From positions 1-28,175 of the forward strand of contig SXHT01000285.1 of the NCBI GenBank assembly GCA_005773095.1: a DNA stretch of 28,175 nucleotides, read 5' to 3'. Positions 8,071 to 16,231 of the stretch are shown in pieces. The DNA comes from Planctomycetaceae bacterium. Lineage in GTDB: Bacteria; Planctomycetota; Planctomycetia; Pirellulales; PALSA-1355. Position numbers and translations under genes: made by a program. The notes beneath the pieces were generated by a model. That model saw nothing but the letters and a program-made list of their open reading frames with translations, made no database searches and was not told where the DNA came from. Every line of letters starts with the position of its first letter. Within the stretch, counting starts at the first letter, position 1.

Positions 8071-8497
8071 TTTTGGAGTCCGAACGTGCCAGATGCACGG
8101 AAATGCCCAGGTCGGAAACGCCCGCCTGCTTGCAAGCGTTGAGCACGCTGGCAACGCGTTGAAAGTTGGCGTCGGCGTCGCCGCGCACCACGACACCAAG
8201 GCTCTTGTATTGGCTTCGGGTGCTGGCGAGCCGGTTCGTGAGTTGACCGAGGCTTACGGGTTTTCCGTCTAAGGTGACGCTGCCGTCTCGGAAGACATTG
8301 ACGACCTTTTTTGCAGGCGCGTTCGTGAGCGCCTTCGCGGTATCGCTGACTCTTGGAATTTGCAGCTGCATGGCCTTTTCCGACTCGATGAACCTGGTGC
8401 CGACCATAAAAAAAATGATCAGCAGCATCAGCACGTCGATCATCGGCGTGAGATTCAGCGTGGGACTATCGTCGGCGAATTGCGGCTTGAGGGGCAT
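8057..8497 (-). CDS. exbD: Biopolymer transport protein ExbD/TolR family
   Basis: 146-residue ExbD/TolR-type protein, a partner of ExbB in proton-motive-force-driven motors of the inner membrane. One membrane helix at about residues 17-36 contains LTPMIDVLMLLIIFF, with the conserved proton-carrying Asp (D21). A periplasmic domain follows (VNVFRDGSVTLDGKPVSLGQL, then VVVRGDADANFQRV), typical of the family. It begins 59 bp after exbB and overlaps the next gene. ExbD, TolR and MotB-like members are hard to separate by sequence alone, so the exact system (TonB, Tol or other) is open. No tonB-like or second exbD gene is seen in the window. Confidence 0.93.
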   Translation of the reverse strand: MPLKPQFADDSPTLNLTPMIDVLMLLIIFFMVGTRFIESEKAMQLQIPRVSDTAKALTNAPAKKVVNVFRDGSVTLDGKPVSLGQLTNRLASTRSQYKSLGVVVRGDADANFQRVASVLNACKQAGVSDLGISVHLARSDSKNATR

Positions 8498-8556
8498 GGG
8501 ACGTTTTCGAATGTGAGATTTCCGATTTGAGACGCCGGCCGCTGTCGGCTGAGCGG

Positions 8557-9393
8557 TCAGGCCGCCGGGTTTCGCCTGGCGATGCGCGACGATTTGGCTT
8601 CCGCTAAAGCCTCAGCCGAAATAAGCCCCACCAATTCCTGCCCGACGGTATCCAGATCCTGGCACAGCCTCTCGACGCGACTGCTAAAAAAGACATACAA
8701 GCATAGCGCGGGAATCGCCACGCAGAGGCCCCCCGCGGTGGCGACCAAGGCCTCGCTGATTCCCTGCGAAAGCTTTTCGATGCGGCCCATCGCTTCCGCG
8801 TCGGCAACCTCGTGAAACATGCGGATCATGCCCATCACGGTGCCGAGCAGGCCCAACAGCGGGCTGATGTTGGCAATGGCGCTGAACAGCCGGACGTAGC
8901 GACGCAGGCCGGAGGCTGCCCGCTCCTGTGCGTCGAGGATCGCTTGCTCGACTTCCACGGTCGGCCTGCCCCATCGGCGCACGGCGCCGGCGAACACCTC
9001 GGCCGCCGGGGACCCGCTTTCGTTGCACAGTTCGAGGGCCGACTCTTTGTCAAGCTTGCCTTCCCGCAGTTGATGCAGAAACCTTTTCACGAACGGGGGG
9101 GGAATCACCCGGCCTCGCCGCAAGCTAATGAATCGCTCGAAGACAAACACCAGCGTCAGAAACGAGCAGGCCAGAATCGGAATCATCACCACGCCGCCAC
9201 GGCTCAGAATGCCGAACAGGCTTTGCTCAGCGACCTGCTCCGCCGGTCCAGCCTCCTCGGCGGCCACGTCCTGTTCGTCATTGGCGCGACCGCTTCGTGG
9301 CTGGGCAACGAGCGGGCTGGCCAGTGCAAAGGCCACGGCAGTTACGGCAATCAGCCGCAAGGACAGCGAGAATATTGGGCGAGACCTTAGCAT
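8557..9393 (-). CDS. exbB: MotA/TolQ/ExbB proton channel family protein
   Basis: 278-residue ExbB/TolQ homologue, the proton-channel scaffold that works with ExbD. It has a cleavable-looking signal peptide (residues 1-30, ending in ASPLVAQ) and a charged acidic spacer. The first core membrane helix is at about 64-84 (GGVVMIPILACSFLTLVFVF); a cytoplasmic domain follows; the last two helices contain LFSAIANISPLLGLLGTVMG and ALVATAGGLCVAIPALCLYV, the conserved pore segments. The extended N-terminus with a signal sequence is common in ExbB of bacteria outside the E. coli type. Start at 9393 was chosen because the signal peptide begins there; a longer frame overlaps the TPR gene. It lies 31 bp after the TPR gene. 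Confidence 0.94.
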   Translation of the reverse strand: MLRSRPIFSLSLRLIAVTAVAFALASPLVAQPRSGRANDEQDVAAEEAGPAEQVAEQSLFGILSRGGVVMIPILACSFLTLVFVFERFISLRRGRVIPPPFVKRFLHQLREGKLDKESALELCNESGSPAAEVFAGAVRRWGRPTVEVEQAILDAQERAASGLRRYVRLFSAIANISPLLGLLGTVMGMIRMFHEVADAEAMGRIEKLSQGISEALVATAGGLCVAIPALCLYVFFSSRVERLCQDLDTVGQELVGLISAEALAEAKSSRIARRNPAA

Positions 9394-9424
9394 GCGTGTA
9401 ATCCCGTGAGCGGAAGGTTGATTT

Positions 9425-11911
9425 TCAGGACCGTCGTTTTTCCAGGTTTTGTTGGGCCATGCCGAGGCGTTTTGCCGCTTCCTCCGCGACTTCGCTGTTG
9501 GGATAGGTCGTGAGCAGCTTGGAATAGGCCCCGCTGGCTTGCTGCCATTCGCCGAGCTGCTCATAGCACTTGCCGGCTTGCACCAGAGCCGCGGCTTGCC
9601 ACTTGGGAAACGCGTAGAGAATTTCGACGCGCAAATAGGCTCTCAGCGCGGCTGCGTAGTCTTCCTGGTGAAAATGCGATTCGCCGATCATCCATTGGGC
9701 CATCGCCGCGGTCTCGGTCTTGCCGCCTCGTTCAGAATGGACTACCCGTGCATAAGCTTCCCGTGCACCGGCAAAATCGGCCGCGTTGGCAAGGCAACGG
9801 CCAATCAGGTAGTCAACTTCGTATTGAGATGCGAAGTTCGGATAGTCCTTTTCCATCGAGCGAGCGATTTCCAGCGACTTGCTCCATTGACCCAGTTGCG
9901 CCAACGATTGCGCTCGGCGCAGACTTGCCCGCGGAGTCCACGTGTCGTCCGACCCGCTTGCCCGCAGTTGAAGTTTCGCGAATTGTTCTTCGGCTTTTTG
10001 ATATTCGCCGCGGCGGTAGGTGGCCTCCGCGATCCAACCCATTGCAGAGGACGTTAACGGGTGATCCGGAAATTCCGCGAGCAGTTTTTCGAGCGGCTCA
10101 TCCACACGATTCCACTGTTCTTGCGTACCGGCCAGCCGGCCTTGCAAGCAGAGTACGAACGGTTGCAAGTCGTGGGAAATGCGCGTTTTCTGGGATTCCA
10201 ATGCCTCCAACAGCTTCTGGCACTCGTCGAGCTTTCCCCGCTCCAAGGCATCGGCGGCAAGACGATACCTGGCATCAGCCCAGACCCTGTTCGTTGCCTG
10301 TTGGTCGTCGCCGGCTCGTTTCCACAGTTGGCATGCACTTTCGAGCTGGCCGCCATCCGCTTCAAGGCAGCCCCACTGGTAGAGCACCATGGAAAGTTCT
10401 GCCACCGGCGGTTGAAGCTCGCTGAGTTGGCGATAGAGTGTCCGCGCATCTTCGGCCTGGCGAAGTTTGTCGTGTAGCAGGGCTGAGCGCACCATGGCCG
10501 GCCGCAGCTCGCGACTTTGCGGATAGTCTTCCATCACGCGGCGATACATGGCCAGCGCCGGCTCGAATTGCCCGAGCTTCTCCAGGGCCTGCCCTCGAAG
10601 CAAGGCCGCCGTGGCAGCCAAAGGATCGTCCGGGTGCTGATTCAGAAGTTTCTCAAAGGTGCTGGCCGATGCGGCAAGATCCTCGGCCTTGAGCTGACTC
10701 CATGCCAGGCCTGCCAACCCGCGGCTTGACCACTCAGCCGTATTCCCCTCGCTCGACAGCTCACCAAACAACATTTTTGCGGTCGCCTGATCGCCGGTTT
10801 GAAACGCGGCCTCGGCCACCTTGTAGGTGGTTGGAGCGATCAGCTGGCTCGCGGGTTCGGCCGTCTTCAACTTCGCGAGAGCTTCTTTAGCCGCGGAGAT
10901 GTTGCCCAGTCGCGCTTGGCAGACCGCAATTGCTGATCGGCACTCGGCCGAAACCTTGAGCGAGCTGTCGGCAAACCGATGGAGAAAGTCTTCGGCGACA
11001 CGAACCGCGGTTGCATGATCTTCCTGCTTGATCGCAATCTGTAATTTGCCGAAGAGTGCATCGTCGGCGTGTCCATCATCAGGCCATTGTGAGAGAACCT
11101 TGTCAAATTGCTCCACCGCCCTGCCCAACTCACCGCAGCCTCGAAACGATTCGCCCGTCTGAAATGCGATCGCCGGCTGCAAGCCATGATGTGCGTCCCC
11201 CTCGGCGGCCAGGCCAAGCGTCGCAATCGCCTGCTGCCAACGCTGTTGGGCTGCGTAAATCATGCCGAGCCGGTAACGCGCTTCCATCGATATTTCACGG
11301 TCATCGACGAGTTGCTTGTAGACGCCTTCCGCTTCCGCAAACTTCTCGAGCTTGTAGAGCGACCACCCCCGTGCCAGCTCCACCTGTGCCTTGAGTTTGC
11401 TGTCGTTGAATCGCGCATTGAACGAATCGAAGGCTGAAATCGCCTCGCCGTAACGGCCCGCGTTGTTGTGGAGAACTCCAAGATACGACAGGGCGTAGGC
11501 GTTGAGTTCATCGTGCGGATACTGCTGCGAAAATTCGGCCAGATCTCGGCTCGCCGCCTGGTCGTCGCCGACGCGAAAAGATGCTTCGGCCTTTCGAAAT
11601 AGTGCCTGTCGCGCAAGCGGACTCTGAGGATCGCTTTCGAGCAACTCCGCAAAAAGTTGCCGGGCTTCGCTAAGTTTGCCCAGTCGAACCAGCGATTCGG
11701 CAAGATAGAACCGGGCCTGCGGCGCTTGCTCGTGGCCGGCGTGGTTTTTCAAGAAAGCCTGGAACTCTTCGCTCGCGAGTTGCCACCGCTCGGCGGAATA
11801 GTGCCCCGCGGCGACGGCATACTGATCTGCCGCTTCCTCGGCGCGCAGCTCGGCGGCAAACGGCATTGCCACTATCAGGCCGGCCACAAGTCTGCGAATC
11901 GCCCGGTCCAT
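9425..11911 (-). CDS. Secreted tetratricopeptide-repeat protein
   Basis: 828-residue protein made almost entirely of TPR helices, with a signal peptide at residues 1-24 (cleavage likely after ELRA). The repeats run from about residue 30 to the end and include units such as ALEKLGQFEPALAMYRRVME and KCYEQLGEWQQASGAYSKLL. They resemble the TPRs of YbgF/CpoB and BamD, periplasmic scaffolds linked to Tol and outer-membrane assembly. It is the first gene of the cluster leading into exbB, exbD and the prenyltransferase-repeat protein, so it is probably the periplasmic adaptor of that machine (inference from order). AAGG lies about 10 bp before the ATG at 11911. No catalytic domain is visible. Confidence 0.9.
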   Translation of the reverse strand: MDRAIRRLVAGLIVAMPFAAELRAEEAADQYAVAAGHYSAERWQLASEEFQAFLKNHAGHEQAPQARFYLAESLVRLGKLSEARQLFAELLESDPQSPLARQALFRKAEASFRVGDDQAASRDLAEFSQQYPHDELNAYALSYLGVLHNNAGRYGEAISAFDSFNARFNDSKLKAQVELARGWSLYKLEKFAEAEGVYKQLVDDREISMEARYRLGMIYAAQQRWQQAIATLGLAAEGDAHHGLQPAIAFQTGESFRGCGELGRAVEQFDKVLSQWPDDGHADDALFGKLQIAIKQEDHATAVRVAEDFLHRFADSSLKVSAECRSAIAVCQARLGNISAAKEALAKLKTAEPASQLIAPTTYKVAEAAFQTGDQATAKMLFGELSSEGNTAEWSSRGLAGLAWSQLKAEDLAASASTFEKLLNQHPDDPLAATAALLRGQALEKLGQFEPALAMYRRVMEDYPQSRELRPAMVRSALLHDKLRQAEDARTLYRQLSELQPPVAELSMVLYQWGCLEADGGQLESACQLWKRAGDDQQATNRVWADARYRLAADALERGKLDECQKLLEALESQKTRISHDLQPFVLCLQGRLAGTQEQWNRVDEPLEKLLAEFPDHPLTSSAMGWIAEATYRRGEYQKAEEQFAKLQLRASGSDDTWTPRASLRRAQSLAQLGQWSKSLEIARSMEKDYPNFASQYEVDYLIGRCLANAADFAGAREAYARVVHSERGGKTETAAMAQWMIGESHFHQEDYAAALRAYLRVEILYAFPKWQAAALVQAGKCYEQLGEWQQASGAYSKLLTTYPNSEVAEEAAKRLGMAQQNLEKRRS

Positions 11912-12067
11912 CGGCGTTTTGCCTTACGATCAGTTGATACGCTCCCCCATTTTCGTGGGCCAGATAGTAGCGAAGCGGATGAATCAACGGAAGGGCGATC
12001 CACCTGCTAGCAGCGCCCCCCTGCAAGTTGCGAAGCGCTAATCACGGATCGTCCTGGCGCCCAACCG

Positions 12068-12649
12068 CTACGGCACGCAATTCTCACAACTGCCGCCGCA
12101 GGAGTCGTCCACGTTGCCCACCATGTGCATGTGGTTGTGGTCGATGTACACCACCTCGACCGCATCTTCGTCCGTCAACGTGTGGGGTAACGGCCAGCCA
12201 ACTCGAGTCACTTGCGTGTAGTAGATCGTGCACTTGTAGTGGGCATGGTGAAGCTGTGCCGGACCGATCAGCGGGTAGACCCGAGGGGGATCGATGTAGT
12301 CGGCGCACTTTTCCTTCACAATGCGCACGTTGTTGCGCTGGACCTCCTGAAGATACGGAATGCCGCCTTCCAGCGGCTGGGCCCGTTCCAGGGCCCTCAT
12401 GATTTCGTCATCGCTCGGCGGATCCAGCGCCACCACCGGACCACCCGACGTGATCGGTCCCAACACCGGCACGCGATCGTAACGCTCCTTCACCCAGAAC
12501 TCGTCTTCTGCACGGTCCTGGTAATAGGGGCTCACGGGAATCGGAAATGCCAGGAATCCCAGGTGAGGACCCTGCGCGGTGCAGCCCGTACTGGCTAGCG
12601 CCGCACCCAACACAACGAGCACCGGCAGGGAAAAAATCTTGGCAAGCAT
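12068..12649 (-). CDS. Putative lipoprotein, Cys-rich C-terminus
   Basis: 193-residue protein that I do not recognise. It starts with a hydrophobic signal segment (MLAKIFSLPVLVVLGAALAS) and a Cys at residue 23 in a weak lipobox (STGC; the -3 position is Ser, not Leu), so lipid anchoring is likely but not certain. The mature part is rich in proline and aromatic residues (FLAFPIPVSPYYQDRAEDEFW) and ends in a Cys cluster, DDSCGGSCENC, after a His-rich IDHNHMHM; these could bind a metal or form disulfides. The start at 12649 is supported by AAGGA about 10 bp upstream; a longer frame adds 16 charged residues before the signal. It stands alone between the TPR gene and the NTPase. Confidence 0.75.
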   Translation of the reverse strand: MLAKIFSLPVLVVLGAALASTGCTAQGPHLGFLAFPIPVSPYYQDRAEDEFWVKERYDRVPVLGPITSGGPVVALDPPSDDEIMRALERAQPLEGGIPYLQEVQRNNVRIVKEKCADYIDPPRVYPLIGPAQLHHAHYKCTIYYTQVTRVGWPLPHTLTDEDAVEVVYIDHNHMHMVGNVDDSCGGSCENCVP

Positions 12650-12823
12650 GGAAATGGTCCTTCGAGCGCGAAAGTCAGCTTTCGACCGTGTGAACATTTA
12701 TCGTGTGAAGCTGGACCGAACTTGCGGATTTTTCGGATTGTGATGAAAAAGCGGGCAGCGAAAGTTGGCCGAGCGCGGAACGGCAAACTGGGCAGGAAGC
12801 TATCACGCCAGATCCGGGCCCAG

Positions 12824-14308
12824 CTAGCTTGCCCGCATTCCGCGGTCTACTGCCTCTTGATCGCGTTGGTAGAGTGCCAACGTCGATTCAAACCGTTCGC
12901 CGCTGATCTTCCAGACCGGTTGCTCGTCGGTATGGGCGTTGCAGTGGGCGACAAACAGGCGATACATGAATTTGAACATGTGGCGGGGCACGCGCAACGT
13001 GCGGAAGGCATCCATCAGCCGCCGGTCGCTTACCGCAGGCTCGAAGAGATCTTTCAGGCTCGGCGACCGCCCGGGCATGGCGCAAGCTTTCAGACGTGTC
13101 GACGCCATGTCGTAAAGCGCCTCACCCGTCCATTCGAGCGAGGGAATCATGTTCTGCTTGTCGAGTCGTGCCCGTTGATAAAAGTCGCGGTCTTCCCGTT
13201 CAATATGGTGGGCCAGTTCGATCGGCAACAGCAGCTTGAATCCGAGGCCCGGATGCTTGAGGAACTTATTGTCGAGCATCGGCCACAACAGAGCCCGCAT
13301 TTGATCGGTGGCGCCGTTGATCAGATGTGGCTCATCGACGCGGTCCACCAGCACAATCAGCCCGCGGTAGCCCAGCGTATCCAGGATGCCCTGAAACTTG
13401 GCAAGCAATTCGTAACGGTCGTCGGTCCGCTGCTTGGCCGGTAGGGGCTGGCCCGAGAGTTCGGCGGCCGTGAAATTCATCAGCACCTGGCGAAGTTGGT
13501 TCGTCTCGCGTTTGCCGACGCGCACGTTGCGCCGCACGGCGTTGGCCAACCAAAACCGCTTCCAGGCTCTGGCCAGCCAGGGCAACCAGGCCACGGCCAC
13601 GATCAGGTAGATCCACCCCTGCGCAAACCATGTCCACCGGTCGTTGTAGGCTGCCACGGCAACCGCCATCAGCATCACCACAAGTCCCAATGCCCACGGC
13701 CATTGAGCCAGAAAGGTTCGAAACCTGAGCCCGCGCCGCAGCCGGTGCCAACGCCCCTTGATCGTTTCGGCCGTCGATTGATCGTAGCAGGCGGCCAACA
13801 GCAACAGGTCGCGAGCCTGATGGCGGTCGAGCCGCTTGATGTCGATCGGGCGCACATCCATCTGGCCCGCCCGTGGTTTGGCTTCCACGACTGCATCCGC
13901 CAGTTGTGTTACGCCCAAGGACAGGATCGCATCCATGTGATCCCACAGTTTCCACTCGACCAGGACGCGGTTGGCGGGTTTGCGCGCTCCGACATGGTCG
14001 CGAAACCGATCAAGAAACGGATTAAAATCGTCGTACTCGATGGTGTACAGCCGCGCGTCGGGATGCTCGCGATTGTAATCGGCCAGATGCCGGACAATCT
14101 GCAGCCGCATGGCGGTCTTGCCGGCCCCCTTTTCGCCGAACACGATGCTCGTGGCTGGCTCGGCGGGGTTGCCGTAGACCTTATCCCAAGTGGGATGATA
14201 GGCGCTGGCGATGCAGTGGTCCTTGAAGACGGGATCGGTCTGCGCATCTTCCTCCGCGAACGGATTGACGGCGATCCCATGATGTTCGAGGAACTGCTGG
14301 ATCTTCAT
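12824..14308 (-). CDS. P-loop NTPase with two inserted membrane helices
   Basis: 494-residue ATPase. Walker A is GEKGAGKT at residues 58-65 and Walker B is LIVLVDRVDE at about 317-326. Between them lie two hydrophobic helices, at about 204-222 (WPWALGLVVMLMAVAVAA) and 232-248 (WIYLIVAVAWLPWLARA). Membrane helices inserted between the Walker motifs are the hallmark of KAP-family NTPases, but the motifs differ from the KAP consensus, so this is at best a relative. The region after Walker B is helical and may be a sensor or partner-binding part. The start at 14308 (ATG) was preferred over a TTG 8 codons upstream. It is not clearly in an operon, and the role is unknown. Confidence 0.82.
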   Translation of the reverse strand: MKIQQFLEHHGIAVNPFAEEDAQTDPVFKDHCIASAYHPTWDKVYGNPAEPATSIVFGEKGAGKTAMRLQIVRHLADYNREHPDARLYTIEYDDFNPFLDRFRDHVGARKPANRVLVEWKLWDHMDAILSLGVTQLADAVVEAKPRAGQMDVRPIDIKRLDRHQARDLLLLAACYDQSTAETIKGRWHRLRRGLRFRTFLAQWPWALGLVVMLMAVAVAAYNDRWTWFAQGWIYLIVAVAWLPWLARAWKRFWLANAVRRNVRVGKRETNQLRQVLMNFTAAELSGQPLPAKQRTDDRYELLAKFQGILDTLGYRGLIVLVDRVDEPHLINGATDQMRALLWPMLDNKFLKHPGLGFKLLLPIELAHHIEREDRDFYQRARLDKQNMIPSLEWTGEALYDMASTRLKACAMPGRSPSLKDLFEPAVSDRRLMDAFRTLRVPRHMFKFMYRLFVAHCNAHTDEQPVWKISGERFESTLALYQRDQEAVDRGMRAS

Positions 14309-14394
14309 AACTCGCAACTCAAAGCGCGGCAATCAAAGCCATAGCCTGCATCACGCATCCGTCTCGAAAGCTCCACGTCCCGAGTTCCGCGAGC

Positions 14395-14964
14395 CTATTT
14401 CTTCTCCAGCGATTCCAGCATCGTCAAGAATGCATCTTCGTGCGCTTCGATGGTCTTATCGGGCCCGTAGAACTTGAAGAAGTAATTGCCGAGCTTCTTG
14501 GTGACGACCACGCCGGCAAGCATCCGATAGTTTTTACGCTCGACCGCTGCGCCGGGGGCAAACGGTCCGCCCGGCTTGTCGAGGTACGTGCCCGACAAAT
14601 CCACGATCACCAGATCTTCACCGGCGATCTGCTTCTTGTCGATCTTGGCTTTGTCTTTTGCTAGCTTCTTGCCGTCGGCGTCCAGGAACTGTCCCAGCCA
14701 GCGGTCGATATTGGCATCAATCGAGCCCCCCGCGCCCATCACGGTCATGCGGCCATCGGCGGCGTCCCCTTCGGCTTTGGGAATGACGAACTCATGCTCA
14801 ACGATGCTGGAGCTGGGCTGCTTGCGCTGCCAACGTTGGGGAGCTTTGAAAGAAAGTTTGCCGTCGGCAAGCTGGATTGCCTCGTCGGCGGCCAGGACAT
14901 GTACAAACAGCACAGCGACACTGAACATCAGGACGGCAACGAGCCGCTGGTGATTACGAGACAT
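14395..14964 (-). CDS. Small secreted protein of unknown function
   Basis: 189 residues with a signal peptide (hydrophobic stretch at about residues 8-25, ending in HVLAADEA). The mature protein has alternating strands (GKLSFKAPQRWQRKQPSS, then GRMTVMGAGGSIDANIDRW), a Lys-rich middle (KKLAKDKAKIDKKQIAGEDL), and a final helix (DAFLTMLESLEKK). The layout resembles small periplasmic proteins seen in many planctomycetes, but I do not recognise a named family. The start is well supported by GGAAGGAG about 7 bp upstream. It lies 86 bp upstream of the NTPase gene on the same strand. Confidence 0.8.
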   Translation of the reverse strand: MSRNHQRLVAVLMFSVAVLFVHVLAADEAIQLADGKLSFKAPQRWQRKQPSSSIVEHEFVIPKAEGDAADGRMTVMGAGGSIDANIDRWLGQFLDADGKKLAKDKAKIDKKQIAGEDLVIVDLSGTYLDKPGGPFAPGAAVERKNYRMLAGVVVTKKLGNYFFKFYGPDKTIEAHEDAFLTMLESLEKK

Positions 14965-15107
14965 AAATTGCTCCTTCCAAGGTACGGGTTAAGTCGATTC
15001 GGCCCATGCACGGTTCCGCAGGAAATGATAGAGGTCATCGCCGCCGAACGCCAGCAGGGGAAATTCCGGTCCGAGATTGGCCGGCAGCCAACCGCTGAGC
15101 CGCTTCC
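14965..15107. other. Intergenic stretch with a possible coding remnant
   Basis: No intact gene. On the minus strand, one frame ending at TAA (14989-14991) reads about 37 protein-like residues (PEFPLLAFGGDDLYHFLRN among them), without a start. It may be another gene remnant, or chance in GC-rich DNA. Beyond this I see nothing but the ribosome binding site of the secreted-protein gene at the left end. Confidence 0.25.
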
Positions 15108-15227
15108 TCAAAAGCGTTTCCAAGCCAGGCCGGGGGGGTCGACGCGGAACTTGACCAGGCGCGTGTGCTCGACTTCGTTCACATAAACGGTTCGACCGTC
15201 AGGTCCGCCGAAACATAAGCTTCTGCC
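15108..15227 (-). pseudogene. C-terminal remnant of an SMP-30/gluconolactonase gene
   Basis: The last 39 codons read like the C-terminus of an SMP-30/gluconolactonase beta-propeller: LCFGGPDGRTVYVNEVEHTR then LVKFRVD and PGLAWKRF. The family motif LCFGG-D--TLYVT is recognisable. The five upstream blades are missing; the alpha/beta hydrolase gene ends at 15309, about 80 bp further along. The frame does extend about 23 codons upstream, but that part does not look like the family. A full-length family member is about 300 residues, so this is a decayed gene fragment. Sugar-lactone hydrolysis is the family's role and cannot apply here. Confidence 0.65.
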
Positions 15228-15308
15228 CGACATTACTGAATCTGCATGGGACGAACGGATGGGCGTCAATGTCAGGCCGATCCTTTTCTCGATCAAAGCC
15301 CACGGTTG

Positions 15309-16118
15309 TCACTCCTGGCACAATGCCGTCATGAACGTGTTAATTAGGGCGCGGACCTGGAATTGATACGCCGCACGGTCGAACTCCTTGTAAGGCACCT
15401 CCTCCAGGGTTGCTTGCGGAATGCGGCGAGCCCATTCGGCAGCATAAGCGAAGGGATGGGTAAAATCGTTTCGGCTCCCGATCACCATGGTGGGAACCTT
15501 GATTTCAACGACCTCATCCCAGCTACGAATCGGACAGTCCAAGGGAATCGTTTGCAAGCGAATGTTTCGCTCCGCAGCGCGTGCCTTCGTGAATTGCTCG
15601 CAAAACAATCTGGCCGCTAACGGATCGGTTTGGCAAATCGTTTCGTACTCCGCGGTTTGCTCAAACCGCCGTCGACCTTCGTCAGGGCCGTAAGCCGCCA
15701 GCAATTCTCCAATGCGTTTGCAGGGGCGCAACGGCTCCGGAAACCTCTCATTGAGCCATGCCGGACGGACGAGCACTAAACCACGAACCAGGTCGGGCCA
15801 GTCCAGCGCAAGCCGAGTTGAAATTCCTGCCCCCATCGACACGCCTCCGACGACGGCGCGCTGGATTCCCAAATGGGACATTAGCGCCTGCAAATCGCCG
15901 GCGAATCGCGCGAAACTGAAGGCATCAGGCGCGCCCAACGGTTCGGTACGCCCGTGACCGCGGACATCCCACAGCAGCAGCGAATAATCCTTGCTGTCGC
16001 CGAGCAGATCCCGCACGTCGGCCGAGTCGCCGCTCAAACCATGCGTGAACACAAGAACGGGGCCCGCTCCGCGTTGCTCGAAGTGGAAATCGATGTTGTC
16101 GTGAGGAAAAACTGGCAT
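15309..16118 (-). CDS. Alpha/beta hydrolase lacking an obvious catalytic His
   Basis: 269-residue alpha/beta-hydrolase-fold protein. The oxyanion motif is VLVFTHGLSG near residues 21-30, the nucleophile is S94 in GGVSMG, and an Asp is at 218 in GSRNDFTHP. The usual C-terminal His after the last strand is not seen; the segment there is EVPYKEFDRAAYQFQ, with Tyr where His is expected. H221 directly after the Asp is the only nearby His. Activity may therefore be altered. A longer frame was rejected because the fold begins at MPVFPHDN; no good ribosome binding site is visible. It lies 113 bp downstream of the alcohol dehydrogenase on the same strand. Substrate unknown. Confidence 0.85.
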   Translation of the reverse strand: MPVFPHDNIDFHFEQRGAGPVLVFTHGLSGDSADVRDLLGDSKDYSLLLWDVRGHGRTEPLGAPDAFSFARFAGDLQALMSHLGIQRAVVGGVSMGAGISTRLALDWPDLVRGLVLVRPAWLNERFPEPLRPCKRIGELLAAYGPDEGRRRFEQTAEYETICQTDPLAARLFCEQFTKARAAERNIRLQTIPLDCPIRSWDEVVEIKVPTMVIGSRNDFTHPFAYAAEWARRIPQATLEEVPYKEFDRAAYQFQVRALINTFMTALCQE

Positions 16119-16231
16119 GCTGCATGAATGTTTTCTCGGGTGGTTGGCAAGCGGTTGTGGCACTGTCAGCGCCTGGGGAGTGCGATCTTGTCCACAGAAT
16201 GCGCTAGCGAGGCTCTTTCGACGCCCATTGC

